Source of the DNA: Mytilisepta virgata
Lineage: Eukaryota > Mollusca > Bivalvia > Mytilida > Mytilidae
DNA: 64,000 bases
Direction: 5' to 3'
NCBI GenBank assembly: GCA_028015205.1
Contig: CM051512.1
Span: forward strand, 3,346,755-3,410,754
How positions within the stretch are numbered: the stretch's first letter is position 1; each line of letters starts with the position of its first letter. The notes under the pieces are model-generated. The model had not been told where the DNA came from, did not search any database, and saw only the letters and a program-made list of their open reading frames with translations. Position numbers and translations under genes: made by a program. Positions 34,216-45,281 of this stretch are shown in pieces.

Positions 34216-35475
34216 AAAAAACAAATACAAAAAAGACAGAAACTTTTTTGTATTGTGTCAAGAATTGGATCAAGACCACAACAGATGGACAGCTGTTTAA
34301 ACATTCTAATACCTCAATATACGATGGTTACAAATCCTTAGATAAAAGTCAAACGACAGATTACTACATCAAAAAGCGAGACAATAAATTAATGGTTTGT
34401 CTCCTTTTTTTCTAGATGTTAACTTAATTATTTTGGTTAGTGATTAATTCTCCTGGCATATTCGTCTTACTTATTACTGGGAAGATCTTTATTTTATCTT
34501 GGTAAAGCAACGCGACAATAGAAAAGAGTGCTGGAATGTCATTAACCAACATATTATCGCTGACCTTTTTTATCTGAATTTGTTACTCACGACACCAAAT
34601 ATCAATAGGATTGCTAATATTAGTTAATATTAGTATCTTTGGATTGTTTATGCTGTTCCTGACATTATGTTACTGAATTTCTATAGGCAAAGGATGTGGA
34701 ATACGAATCCGTTTGATAACATTTTTTTTATTATTTTGTACTGCAATCGTTCTATTTCAGCAGTCAAAATGCGTTGACAGTATATTTGCAAGTGATATAC
34801 GGTCACAGACAGTATATAAAATTTAAACCAGTCCTACTTGACCTGATTGATGGGATTGAAACTTTAGATTTTGGTCTACAAGCGCACATCTACAAATAGA
34901 ATGTGAATTGTGTTGATAAATTGATGGAAGAATTGTTGTTTAGCGTCCAGTGGGAATTATTTAATGCATAGCAGAACGCGATCTCCCCAAATAAAATTCT
35001 ACTTCGGAACGCGGATTAACATTTTGAAGCTATTTCTTTCTCGATAAAATTTTGCAATAGACAAAAATCCGATTTAAATTCTTTATTAGCTGGGTATATC
35101 ACCACAATAACTTTTCTACAGCGGTTATTTATATTTTATATATCATTTCCGTGGCTTCTTTGACATTGTTATTCTCATGAGACAAATGTTTACAGTGTTT
35201 CTCATTTATTGCGGTTTACACTGATTGTAAAATTCCCAATGTTGGTATTAAGTTATATGAACAAACATACATCCATTAGTCATTAGCAACATATATCTAT
35301 AATCTTTTTGTAATGGATATACACGTTAAAAGGTACAAGCTATTAGATAATCATTGATATTTGTTGAGAAAATCAGTTATATTTCAGTGACTTATGTCAA
35401 AAAAAGAATAAAAAAAGAACAAAAGATGGATATGCTGGTTTTTAATGGGACAAATATATTCTTTTCAATTATAAA
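34216..35475. other. Intergenic with one short repeat trace
   Basis: 34612-34652 (AATATTAGTATCTTTGGATT) matches one end of the inverted pair at 52398 and 55737. Nothing else is supported. Confidence 0.4.
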
Positions 35476-35477
35476 AT

Positions 35478-35705
35478 ATCGGCAAAGAATACCGAAGCGA
35501 CAAAACAGTGGCAAAAGTTCGTATATTCGAAATCCAAAGAAAACACTCATAAGAACATGAGAATGGAATACAACAAACAAACGCCACAATGATACATGTA
35601 TAACTAAAAGAATAAAAACATATATTAAACTTAACAAAAAAAAAGAGAGCAAGACAGTACAGAAACTAAAGCACTAGCAATGTGAAATCCCATTAAGGAT
35701 GATCG
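35478..35705 (-). mobile_element. PLE tail fragment, type C
   Basis: It has the AATATCGGCAAAGAATACCG start, an AGAGCAAGACAGTACAGAAA segment and the CTAGCAATGTGAA block. It lacks the GTGCTCC portion and all coding sequence. Confidence 0.65.
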
Positions 35706-36029
35706 CTGGTCTAATAGGAAATAAATAGGATTTGAAATAGGTGTTTTAGTTTGAGAGAACATATGAATACTAAATAAATAAGCAAGAAAAAAAATATAGG
35801 TTCATGTGCTCATTTTAGAGCTATAAAGCCTTGAAAATTTGCAGGAAATAGGTTTTCTCTGGGTTTTTCATTGTCTTTATATTGGCAACTTCAGTCTCTC
35901 AAAAATGTATGAAAAAATAAAAAGGATTTCATAAAATTTTGTCAAATACCATTTTAAGGTATATACGATTGAATTATAAAGGAAAAAGTGGGGGTTCATA
36001 GGCAAAAAATTTAATGTTTAAGAATTTAA

Positions 36030-36345
36030 TGTTAAAAAACCGGAGGATTCCGAAATCTGACAAAAAGACCAAAACATGACTAGCCAGCATCCTTAAAAAC
36101 CGAGAATTACATCAGGTGCTGCGGAAGGGTAAGCATTTATTGCTCCGTTAACAGAACCGGTCACCTTACCAGTGAGTAAAAGCCAATGAAGTGACAAATC
36201 CAGTGAGATGTCAATACCAGAGGAACGTGAAATCTAACTGAAGATATCTACTCTCATACATGAGGTAAAAACTTCGTATCGTCCAATCAATTCGTGATGA
36301 CGACCATAAAAGTTTTGGAGTGATGAAATAAACAGACTGAACATA
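36030..36345 (-). mobile_element. PLE tail, type C, with thumb remnant
   Basis: The minus strand encodes SLQNFYGRHHELIGRYEVF near 36265-36325, followed by the tail with ACATCAGGTGCTGCGGAAGG. It is inactive and truncated upstream of the FYGRH codons. Confidence 0.7.
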
Positions 36346-36429
36346 ACTATTGTTCTCTTAGAAAATAAGGAGAATGAGTCCGTACATAAAATGTAAACAA
36401 CTTTTTGTCCATGAATCAACACCTGTTAA

Positions 36430-36700
36430 GGTATCCGGACCATAATAGATCATGATCGAAGATTGTATCTCTTTTTGACCGTGAATGACTGAAACAAACA
36501 ATTTAAAGCTGGAATTTTGTATATATATTTTTCTCAAGTTGAAACCCACTTTGTTGCTGATATGCAGAGTCTATAAAAATGAGTTAGTTATATTGGCATT
36601 TCCGAAGTTTGCAGACAATTACCGAGGTCATTTCAATTGCGTTGTATGGAACATCCGGGAATTTTTGAATAATCACGTGGTCATTTATGGTCCAGATACC
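36430..36700. mobile_element. 271-bp MITE flanked by TTAA
   Basis: The left terminus GGTATCCGGACCATAA and right terminus TTATGGTCCAGATACC are inverted. TTAA flanks both sides (36426-36429 and 36701-36704). TTAA target duplication is typical of piggyBac-type insertion. A relative lies at 37425-37955. Confidence 0.75.
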
Positions 36701-36751
36701 TTAATTTTTTATTTTTTCATGCTCGTGATCAAGATCATATTGTTGCAAAAT

Positions 36752-37016
36752 GTGCATATATGGCCGAGTGGTCTAGGTAGTTCGTCGTTACTACCAATGA
36801 TCACTAGCCTGGTAACACTAAGGTTGTGAGTTCGAATCGCACCTGTGGTGGGGTGTGTACGATCTTAATTGGCAAGGATTACCAATTTTCCTACCGAACG
36901 TTGGTGGTTCTCTCCGGGTATTCCGGTTTCCTCCACCAATAAAAACTGGTCGCCGCGAAATAGCCAAATGTGCCGAAAACGGTGTAAAACCCCAACTAAA
37001 CAAACAAACAAACAGA
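36752..37016 (+). mobile_element. tRNA-derived SINE with (AAAC)n tail
   Basis: The head has a perfect pol III A box (TGGCCGAGTGG at 36761-36771) and a B-box-like GAGTTCGAATC near 36828-36838, with spacing resembling a Leu/Ser-type tRNA with a long variable arm. A conserved-looking middle follows (CTCTCCGGGTATTCCGGTTT), and the element ends in ACAAACAAACAAAC. It is not a functional tRNA gene: the acceptor stem is not closed and the sequence runs on. A decayed relative is at 54960-55260. Confidence 0.75.
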
Positions 37017-37424
37017 AAACCTTAGACTTGAATTTGGTTCCTTATCCTTAAGATTGTATTATGACCGGTACGTCTAAAATTACGTTTAGGAAGTTTTGTG
37101 TATAAAGCTGCTGTTCATTTTCGTCATGAGCAATTTATTGTTTGTATCTAATAGTGTATTTGTTGTCAGAGCGTTGACAATAAATCTTGGTAGAACTTCT
37201 TTTCAGTTTGAGTCTCAAATTTGACATGACCTTAAACAACATTAAAGAACAAAAAATAGCTTCATTTAAAATAAAGAGGACTTTAATTTTACAGAACTAT
37301 ATTTCCTTATTCAATGTAGTTCAAATAAACTTTCATTATTGATTGCTGTAAAGTACAATTTTCATTCTGAATATTTTATTGGAAAAAATGGATGGCGACA
37401 TAACGACTAATATATCAGTACTAT

Positions 37425-37955
37425 TGTTAATGATCGTATTTTATTTTCTTTTTGACAGAAAATAAATTGAAACGTGTGGTAAAAGCAGGAATTTCTTAGA
37501 TATATTATTCCCAAGTTGAAACATACTTTTGAGCATATCCATTCAAAGTCCATATACAGACAAAAATGCCACACATGTGCACATGCGTTACACATGCATT
37601 TCACATGTGTGTCACCATGTGTTAGAGACGTTTCATGCCACGCATGTGACACATGATTGCAAAACGCATGTAATAACCATGATTCATTTCACATGTGAAT
37701 TTCATGCGTGAGAAAACACCAGTGTCACATGCGTTTTCAAACACATGCGTGTACAATGTATTACATGCTTGGCATGAAACGTCTCTAACACGCATTTGAC
37801 ACACCTGTTACACATGCGTTTCCAGGTTCATGCGTGACACATGTGGCATTTTTGTCTGTAAAAAGATAAGTTACTTGTGTAGATATATCCTTTTTATTGG
37901 ACATCCGAGACATTCGAAATTATCAGCTGGTCAGTTATGGTCCGGATATCTTAAA
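37425..37955. mobile_element. Relative of the TTAA-flanked MITE, carrying a nested element
   Basis: Its right end TTATGGTCCGGATATC is followed by TTAA, and internal CCAAGTTGAAAC matches the copy at 36430. The left terminus is degraded near 37425. The 302-bp element at 37557-37858 lies inside. Confidence 0.6.
37557..37858. mobile_element. 302-bp TA-flanked MITE full of ACATGCGT-like motifs
   Basis: The termini CAGACAAAAATGCCACA and TGTGGCATTTTTGTCTG are inverted, each next to TA (37555-37556 and 37859-37860). The interior repeats CACATGCG/CGCATGTG words many times and has a second inverted pair, GAGACGTTTCATGCCA and TGGCATGAAACGTCTC. The sister copy of the host MITE (36430-36700) is uninterrupted at the matching place. 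Confidence 0.85.
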
Positions 37956-38147
37956 ACTCGTACTAAAATTTTTCCCAAGTACATATTCTAATGCAATTTG
38001 AACATGAATCGCATTACTCTCGCAATATTGTTAATTTTCTAATATCCGCAATAATCGCAGCAATAATGTCTAAATATGCAGTAATAACTCTAGTCAATTT
38101 AATAAAATTATATGTATATACTGTTTGAGAAAACCTACAGAAAATAA

Positions 38148-38530
38148 ATATAGATTCTCCTTCAGGTACGAGTGAGTTATGGAATTTCTCCACCCGAGAT
38201 AGTTAAATTTTCGATTTTCAACACGCGAGCCTTTAGCGACCGTGTTAAAATCTAAAATTTAACTATTGAGGGTGGAGAAATTCCATAACCCACGAGTAAA
38301 TTGAAGGAGAATCTGTTTCTCCTATGATTTTCGACAAAAACCTCAAGAAAATGTCGTTGCTATGTAATTTGTTTACATAGACGTCATTTCGGGACTTCTC
38401 TAGTTTATCGTTCTAATAAACGTAGGAAAAAGGGCGGTAATTCCCACGTAGAAATTTAATCACCGGGAAGTGGTTAAAGATATTATGTATTTTTATCCCA
38501 CCGATTAAACACGTCAAGAATAGGAGAAAA
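38148..38530 (+). mobile_element. Hairpin-headed repeat, family H, full copy
   Basis: It begins TATAGATTCTCCTTCAGG. The head folds back through GTTATGGAATTTCTCCACCC against GGTGGAGAAATTCCATAACC. The body includes TCATTTCGGGACTTCTCTAG and TATTTTTATCCCACCGATTA, and it ends AATAGGAGAAA. Short TTCTCCT/AGGAGAA termini are inverted. It has no coding capacity and the family class is not recognised. Confidence 0.8.
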
Positions 38531-38825
38531 TAAAATACACAACTTCAATAACAGTAATGGGTATTTGCTTTTTATTGCATATGTTATATCACATATACAT
38601 TAACCCAACACCTGTATTACTTTATTTTATTTTATGAGACCATTTCGGAAATCGTAAATAAACAACGGTTAATATATATACAAGTTTATTACCTGACGTT
38701 AATCAATTCAAAGAAGACAATATCTCACTACAGGCATGCCACAAATACTGTTATTGACTGCCTGTAAATGCACAGAAATTGTCCATGGAATAGATGCGAG
38801 AGTGGCTGCATCAAACCCTGGCCTA

Positions 38826-38990
38826 TATGACTCATAAGTTGTGCTAACGGTCTAAAATGTTGAAAACCAAAACAACAATTAAACCGTTTAGGAGAAAATT
38901 CCAAAATGACAAAAAGAGTAAAGCCAGAACCATCTGAGGACAGAGTTATGCACGAGGGAGATATTCTTTAGGTTTTACAAAATTTACAAT
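38826..38990 (-). repeat. Dispersed repeat family R
   Basis: It contains GACTCATAAGTTGTGCTAAC, AATGTTGAAAACCAAAACAA and GGGAGATATTCTTTAGG in the plus-strand order typical of inverted copies. Confidence 0.65.
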
Positions 38991-39044
38991 TTAGATGTAA
39001 TTTTAGTTAGTTTACACTTATTTATTTATAGTGGATTGGAAAAA

Positions 39045-39350
39045 AAGTTATACCAATTTATACTCTCTCCACTTGGCGGATGCGAGAGCGGCCCCATAGC
39101 GGCATTTTAGCCTACTATTTTTCGACATCTACAGAGGAGTCTTTAACGTGCTAAGGGTGTTGCTCTCCCTTAACATGGAACAGCCATTTTTCGTGCCCAT
39201 CCGACGGACTAGCATCGTTTATCGAGACTATCCTCGCAAATGGTGTCGATAATGCGTCGCAAATTTGATCCCTGAAATTTTCATCCCGAACGGGAATCGA
39301 ACCAGGGACATTTGGCTTCGATACGCTAACCACTACACTACGATGCATTT
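39045..39350 (-). mobile_element. tRNA-derived SINE
   Basis: The minus strand has perfect A and B boxes (TAGTGTAGTGG, complement at 39330-39340; GGTTCGATTCC, complement at 39293-39303) 26 bases apart. About 230 bases of non-tRNA body follow, including GTTAAGGGAGAGCAACACCC and AGCACGTTAAAGACTCC. The body is unlike that of the SINE at 36752, so the two are different families. Confidence 0.75.
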
Positions 39351-39558
39351 GCAATTTTACATTTGTCTTCTTTGATAAAGTAGGTTTCCTGTTATTATAA
39401 ATGTAATATTCAAAATAAATTACCCTAGGAAAGGTCAACAATGACGCATCCATCAACACGCAATATTCATCGATAAAAAGTGAAGAAAAAACAAACAGAA
39501 ACAAACATCATACAGAATTGACTTACATACACAAATACCCTTAGATATCGTTACTCTC

Positions 39559-40220
39559 TGGGGTCACGTTTTCGAGGATGTCTTATGACTACGACATATC
39601 GTAAGATGGTCTTACGACGTGTCACAGTCATAAAATATTATTTTGAAAGTGTCGCAACTTGCGACATGTCACAAAATTTGGCACAAAGTTACGACACCAA
39701 AGAAGGTGATGATTGTAAGTATATTTATACTGCGAGTATATGTATAGAAGCACGAATAATTCGTTAAGCAGGAATTTGAATGTTCGAATCCTAGGTATTT
39801 CTTATTCATATTAAAATAGTGATGGTTTTATTGATCCATATTAATAGATTGTCACATTCCATAATTGATTCACATGTACATGCGTGTTAAGTTACACATG
39901 TACAGTAAACGTATATTCATTAATCATTTTAAGGCTATTTTTTTAAATTTAATTAATTAAACGTTCTTTTTTTAAATTCTTCTTTTAGTTACATGTACCC
40001 TTTTTAAATTAAATTGCATACTTTGTTAAATCGTTTAAAATTTCATTATTTGTCATTACTGACTTTCGATGGTCATACGATCGTCGTAACTATGATTGTC
40101 TTAGGATACCTTTGTTTTAAATCACACAATAGGTCGTAAGACCATCATAACTTAGTCGCAAGTAATGTCATAAGATATGTCTTACGATCAATCTTACGAT
40201 ACTTTCGAAAACCTGGCCCC
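39559..40220. mobile_element. TIR transposon (family T relative), 662 bp
   Basis: The ends GGGGTCACGTTTTCGAGGAT and TTTCGAAAACCTGGCCCC are imperfect inverted repeats. Beyond them lie reiterated TCTTACGA/TCGTAAGA words, the same architecture as the elements at 42154 and 45890. The interior has no transposase. Confidence 0.6.
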
Positions 40221-40378
40221 TGTTTTATATAAATATAAAACGCAAGACCGTGTGATTGCTAAAAAGGTGACCGGAAGCTAAAACATATAAAGATAATACT
40301 ATAGATACTAATTGTCTCATTAATACTCTATAATTACCTGATTTATTCATAACAACTGGTCGAATTTATGTGTGGTTT

Positions 40379-40535
40379 AGAGCACCTACGTTCACACCTG
40401 GTTTTTATAGGAATTCGTGTTGTTCATTGTCTTTTAGTTGTCAGTGTTTATTTGTTGTGCTCCTGGTTCCCAGGTTTGTCTAATGGATTGCGTTATTTTT
40501 TTTTGCTCCATAGGTATATTTGTCTCTTTGTTCAT
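40379..40535 (+). mobile_element. PLE tail fragment, type A
   Basis: It runs from GAGCACCTACGTTCACACCT to CATAGGTATATTTGTCTCTT. It stops about 25 bases before duplicated segment A begins. Confidence 0.7.
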
Positions 40536-40965
40536 GTATTCTCTTGATGTTAACTTAAACACGTGACTATAGTACGATCATCAGATATATATGACAGCTT
40601 GTGGCAACTGATTAATAATTTCCCTGCAAATGACTGTATGATTTAATTTCGATATCTTTAAGCTTTCTTCTTTTCCCTCATTTCATTACAATCGATAAGA
40701 ACGTAAAGGTATATCTAATTCGTTCTAAGCATCAAATACCGAATGGTATTATAAAAAACATCAAAGGCATGATCAAAAATTCTCATGCAATTTACAAATT
40801 TGTCTTGTCTAATTGGTGACGTTGTTAACTTTACTAGAATAAAGTTCTTTAATTGATGATTCCTGAAAAAAAAAGATGAAAGCATAAATTGAACAGAAGA
40901 ATGTACTGTTGGGTTTTATCATGTTCAGTGTGGTCGTTCTTCGTCAGTGTTCCTTCTTATACTTT

Positions 40966-41090
40966 TAAGTAAAGTCAAGAAATACCAAAGGATATTAGAA
41001 GGAGGGGAAAATCGAAAACAACTGAAAACTCCGGAGAACAACGAAGACAAGACCAAAACAATACAAACACTATACTTAAAAACTAGAAAA
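40966..41090 (-). mobile_element. PLE tail fragment, type B (in copy A)
   Basis: Starts AAGTAAAGTCAAGAAATACC; keeps ACTCCGGAGAACAACGAAG. The same fragment is at 45041-45165 in copy B. Confidence 0.7.
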
Positions 41091-41211
41091 AAAAACAAAT
41101 TCTTGTCTTCGTTTCCCTATGAAGTAATATGAAGTACACACCCCCAAAAAAAAGACATAAGATTTGATTTAATGGTAATAGCAATATAAACAGTGAATAC
41201 ATTTTATAAAG

Positions 41212-41555
41212 ATTTTCTTTCAGGTACGAGAGAGTTTTGGAATTAGTTAAAAAAATATATTCAACACGCGAGCTTTAGCGTGCGTGTTAAGATCTAAAAT
41301 TTAACTATCGAGGGTCAAGAAATTGTATAACTAACGAGTAAATTGAAGGAGAATCTGTTTCTGCTATTATTGTCAACAAAAACCTCAAGAAAATGCCGTT
41401 GCTACGCATTTTGTTTACATGAATGCCATTTCGGAATTTCTATAGTTTATCTTTCTAATGCACGTAAAAAAACGGCGGGAATTCCCATGCAGAAAAGTGG
41501 TTAAAAATATTATGTATTTTTATCCCACCGATTAAACACTTCAATAATAGGAGAA
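41212..41555 (+). mobile_element. Family H repeat, tandem copy 1
   Basis: A degraded head (TTTCTTTCAGGTACGAGAG) and a good body ending AATAGGAGAAA. The next copy starts at once. Copy B of the duplication has only one repeat here. Confidence 0.75.
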
Positions 41556-41912
41556 ATATAGATTCTCCTTCAGGTACGAGTGAGTTATGGAATTTCTCCA
41601 CCCGAGATAGTTAAATTTTCGATTTTCAACACGCGAGCCTTTAGCGACCGTGTTAAAATCTAAAATTTAACTATTGAGATTCAATAACTCACGATTGAAT
41701 TGAAGGAGAATCTGTTTATCCTATGATTTTCGACAAAAACCTAAAGAAAATGATGTTGCTATGTAGTTTGTTTACATAAACGTCATTTCGGGACTTCTCT
41801 AGTTTATCGTTCCAATAACCGTAAAAAAAACGGCGGGAATTCCCATGCAGAAAAGTGGTTAAAAATATGTATTTTTATCCCACCGATTAAACACTTCAAT
41901 AATAGTAGAAAG
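41556..41912 (+). mobile_element. Family H repeat, tandem copy 2
   Basis: Its head is nearly identical to the copy at 38148. Part of the second hairpin arm is missing after TTTAACTATTGAG, so the head no longer closes fully. Confidence 0.75.
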
Positions 41913-42153
41913 AATGTTAACTGTCTGGTTTACAATTAGATTAAACATTCTGTTATATTAATTTGATGTAATGCATGTGTACGTCTCAACATCGTATGGC
42001 ACCTAATAACACATGTAATTTGAAATTAAAGAAATCACCGACCATCCGTTTCAGACATCTACTTTGACGACAAAGATGTATTGAAATCTCTTTATGACAA
42101 ACAAGATGATTTTTAGTGTGAATTTTCACATTTCCGGTGATTATAATCAAGGG

Positions 42154-43321
42154 GCCAGTTTCACAAAGCTGTCTTAGGACTAAGAGATGTCTTATGATTG
42201 TCTTACGACATATCTTAGTCCTAATACGGTTTCACAAAGTGCTCCTAAATTAGGGCATCTCTTAAAGTTGGTCATAAAGTTAGGATGGTCTTAGGATCAT
42301 AACAACTGTGACTTTATAGGTTGATGGAATATTTAAAATGATTTAACAACAGTAAACATTCAATGTATTTATAGCAAGTATGCACGATTTTATCCTTTAA
42401 CCTTTCTATAACCGATAGTGACAATTTGAACTCAACTAACTTGTAGAAAAAATGTAGTTATTATTATACCCCCGCTTTTCGTCCGACCTTTGTATCCGCA
42501 ACTCCTCCTAAACTACTGAATTGAATTTGATGAAACTTTCAGAGGATCTTTATTACATGATGCCATAGTGCACCTCCTATTTTAGATTTTGATCTGATGA
42601 ATATTTGGGGTTACCCATACCAAAACATGTACTTTGACATTCATTGTGATAGGGTACCATGATGCCATCCGCAACTCCTCCTAAACCACTGAATGGAATT
42701 TGGTGAAACTTTAAGAGAATGTTTTTTGCATGATGCTATAGTGCGCCTCCTGTTTTAGATTTTGATCTGACCAATATTTGTGGTTTTCCATACCAAAACA
42801 TGGACCTTGCCATCCTGTGTGATAGGGGGTACCAGTAGTGAGCATTACTCACAGCTGTTTAAAAAATTCATCTCACTGCTGTTGGGGTTTTCCTATCCAA
42901 AATATTGACATTTCCTTTCGTGTATCTTATGTAAGGCAGGGGTATCAAGTAGTGAGCTTTGCTCATAGTATTTCTAGTTTCATTCTTTTTTGTCTTCATT
43001 TTGTATTTTAATTTTCATATGTATATTGGTGTCTAATTAAAATATTATTTATAAGTACCCTTCATTTGTTTTCTTTGAAAAATCAATTTTCAAATGATCT
43101 AATTAGGGAATAGTATTCAATACGTTTAGCAATATTAAGGAAACACATACTAAATTTATATTAGTTTTCATAAATATTTAACTTCGACACGTTCTGACAT
43201 CTTTGCTAAGATCATCCTAAGACAGCTTCGAGACGAGGTCTAAGATGTGTCCTAAGATAGTTATATGATGATCCTAAGATATATCTTATGACAGGTCTTA
43301 GGATAGCTTTGTGAAACCGGC
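42154..43321. mobile_element. TIR transposon, family T, copy in segment A
   Basis: The termini GCCAGTTTCACAAAGCTGTC and TAGCTTTGTGAAACCGGC are inverted. Complementarity continues inward through TCTTAGGA/TCCTAAGA words. There is no transposase frame. A further element (42472-42977) is nested inside; the short relative at 56195-56603 lacks it. Confidence 0.75.
42472..42977 (+). mobile_element. Nested ~506-bp element with internal duplication
   Basis: It runs from TTATACCCCCGCTTTTCGTC to CATAGTATTTCTAG. It has two units of about 165 bp, each starting ATCCGCAACTCCTCCTAAAC. The empty site in 56195-56603 defines its limits to within a few bases. The class is not recognised. Confidence 0.65.
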
Positions 43322-43709
43322 ACAAGTTTTGTATGTTCAAATTCGGTTTAGAATGCTATGTCATGTATCTGGTGTTTTTTCAAATTTTTATTATCATTTT
43401 GGTCTTATACTTTTAGCATTTTGTTAAATTTCTCAGGCCACACCAAATTGATTTTTTGTTCTTTGGATTTCGCCGCTTTGTTAGGACTTTGTAAATTTTA
43501 AGAATTTTTTTAAGCTTCATTTTGCAAAGCTGCTTAAAATCCCCCAGAATTCTTCATTTTTAAAGAAATTAAAACTAAAGTGTTCTTTCTCTCCAAAAAT
43601 TTGGTGAAAAATAAGGATTTTTCATTTTTTGCAATATTTTATTAAAAGAATTTGTGCCGCACGTATATTTGATCTTCGCCGAAAAAAATATTCCTCAAGA
43701 AAATAAATT

Positions 43710-44127
43710 AGAATCAAAATTTCGCTCGATCACACGTATTTATAATTAGGTGTAGCCTTACCAATGTATTTGTCTTCATTGAAAAAATGCCTTTGCTTAA
43801 ATACTCTTTGTTTTTTTCCTTTATAAAACTGTTATCACGGATTCATCTTGTCTTGGATTTCGATCTTTTGAACTTTCTACTGTACATAATATCGCTTTAG
43901 CATTCGTTTGCCCAATGTTGTTCTATATACTGTAAAATTTTGATAAACAGACCGCTCATAAAACTGGCGAATCTCAACATACTGGCTTCCTGGTACTTCC
44001 GGTTCCGGTCAGGTGACTTCCTGTTTCGGTGACGTCACTTCATGCGACGTCATTTCCGGTTCCGGTGACGTCACTTCCGACTCCTCCTCCTCCTCAAATG
44101 CGACTTAAGAACCGCATATATACTACT
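43710..44127. other. Spacer between the two duplicated segments
   Basis: This is sequence absent from both duplicated copies. It includes the 21-bp CRE-like array at 43995-44093. Confidence 0.6.
43995..44093 (+). repeat. 21-bp minisatellite with TGACGTCA and CTTCCGG motifs
   Basis: Units start at 43995, 44016, 44037, 44052 (short) and 44073, built on ACTTCCGGTTCCGGTGACGTC. Two perfect TGACGTCA (CRE) sites and several CTTCCGG (ETS-like) sites result. The block is GC- and CpG-rich in an AT-rich setting. Confidence 0.8.
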
Positions 44128-44761
44128 CACGTGACTATAGTACGATCATCAATTACTAGTATATATGATACCTTATGGCAACTGATAAATAATGTATCTG
44201 CAAATGACTGTATGATTTAACTTTGATTTCTTTAAGCTTTCTTCTTTTCCCTCATTTCATTACAATCGATACCAACTTAAGGGTATATCTAATACGTTCT
44301 AACCATCAAAGAACGAATGTTATTACGAAAAAAACATCATACGCATATGATAATCGAATATTCTAACGCAATTTACAAATTTTTTCTTGTCTAATCAATG
44401 ACATAGTTAACTTTTCTCGAATAAAACTCTTTCATAGATAATTTCTGTATTTAAAGAACGATAAAAGAGGAAAGCATAAATTGAACAGAAGAATGTACTG
44501 TTTGGTTTTATTATGTTCAGTGTGGTCTTCTTTCGTCAGTGTTCCTTCTAATAAGTTTCATGGGGTACAGAACACATAATTTTAATTCAACAATAAGTGA
44601 AGTTAACAATACAGATGCCCTTGTTTGTTATAAAAAATTATCACACGCAACATTACCATGTCAAGTTAACGATCAAATATCAAGATATAAAAAGTACTTT
44701 GTTCCAATTTTATTATTAAGAAATCTCAAATTCAAAGGTTTATAGGTTGATTGATTGTTGT

Positions 44762-45033
44762 TTAAGGGTGTACAGAGCACCTAAGGGAGTTAACGCTTTA
44801 AAAATCAGGTGAATGTGTAAACCACATACTAGTAGTAAAGAGAAATCAAGCTCCTCAAAGATCAAAATAAGTGTTTATCAAACTGCTATATATTCAATGA
44901 AATTATTCCAGTAAATTGTGTTGGCCAAATGTCTTGAAATTTTTATATTTTTGTCAACAGGTTAAAGTTAATATTTCATCAAAATTTTGTGAAAATTAAA
45001 CGAGCCAAATCTATTTCAGTCAAAGTGTTGGTA
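44762..45033 (+). repeat. Repeat family X, uninterrupted copy
   Basis: It corresponds to 29103-29205 joined directly to 29706-29875. It is absent from duplicated segment A. Confidence 0.65.
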
Positions 45034-45040
45034 CCCCATA

Positions 45041-45165
45041 ATTAAAGTCAAGAAATACCAAAGGGGTATTCGAAGGAGGGGAAAATCGAAAACAACTGAA
45101 AAACTCCGGAGAACACCGAAGACAAGACCAAAACAATACAAACACTACACTTAAAAACTTAAAAA
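45041..45165 (-). mobile_element. PLE tail fragment, type B (in copy B)
   Basis: This is the counterpart of 40966-41090, with the same truncation point, so the fragment predates the duplication. Confidence 0.7.
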
Positions 45166-45281
45166 ACACCAAATTCTTGTTTTCGTTTCCTTATGAAGTG
45201 ATGTGAAGTACACATATAAACAAAAGAGACACAAGATTTGATTTAATGGTAATAGCAATATAAACAGTGAAGATATTTTTT

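Larger units (their letters stand above)
40559..43709 (+). repeat. Segmental duplication, copy A
   Basis: The copy matches 44128-48709 from CACGTGACTATAGTACGATC to CTCAAGAAAATAA. It contains in order: unique sequence, a PLE type B tail, two tandem family H repeats, and a family T transposon with a nested element. Confidence 0.85.

Noticed and set aside
36761..36840. Possible functional tRNA-Leu or tRNA-Ser gene
   Set aside because: The boxes fit but the acceptor stem does not close, and the sequence continues into a SINE body with (AAAC)n tail.
37407..37804. Overlapping frames rich in His, Met, Cys and Thr
   Set aside because: They are translations of the reiterated ACATGCG words inside the 302-bp MITE.
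39290..39350. Possible functional tRNA gene on the minus strand
   Set aside because: Good A and B boxes, but no paired acceptor stem and a SINE body follows.
43710..44127. Reading the A/B duplication as an LTR retrotransposon (two LTRs)
   Set aside because: The repeated segments are a patchwork of unrelated transposons and the interior is only 0.4 kb, without gag or pol.
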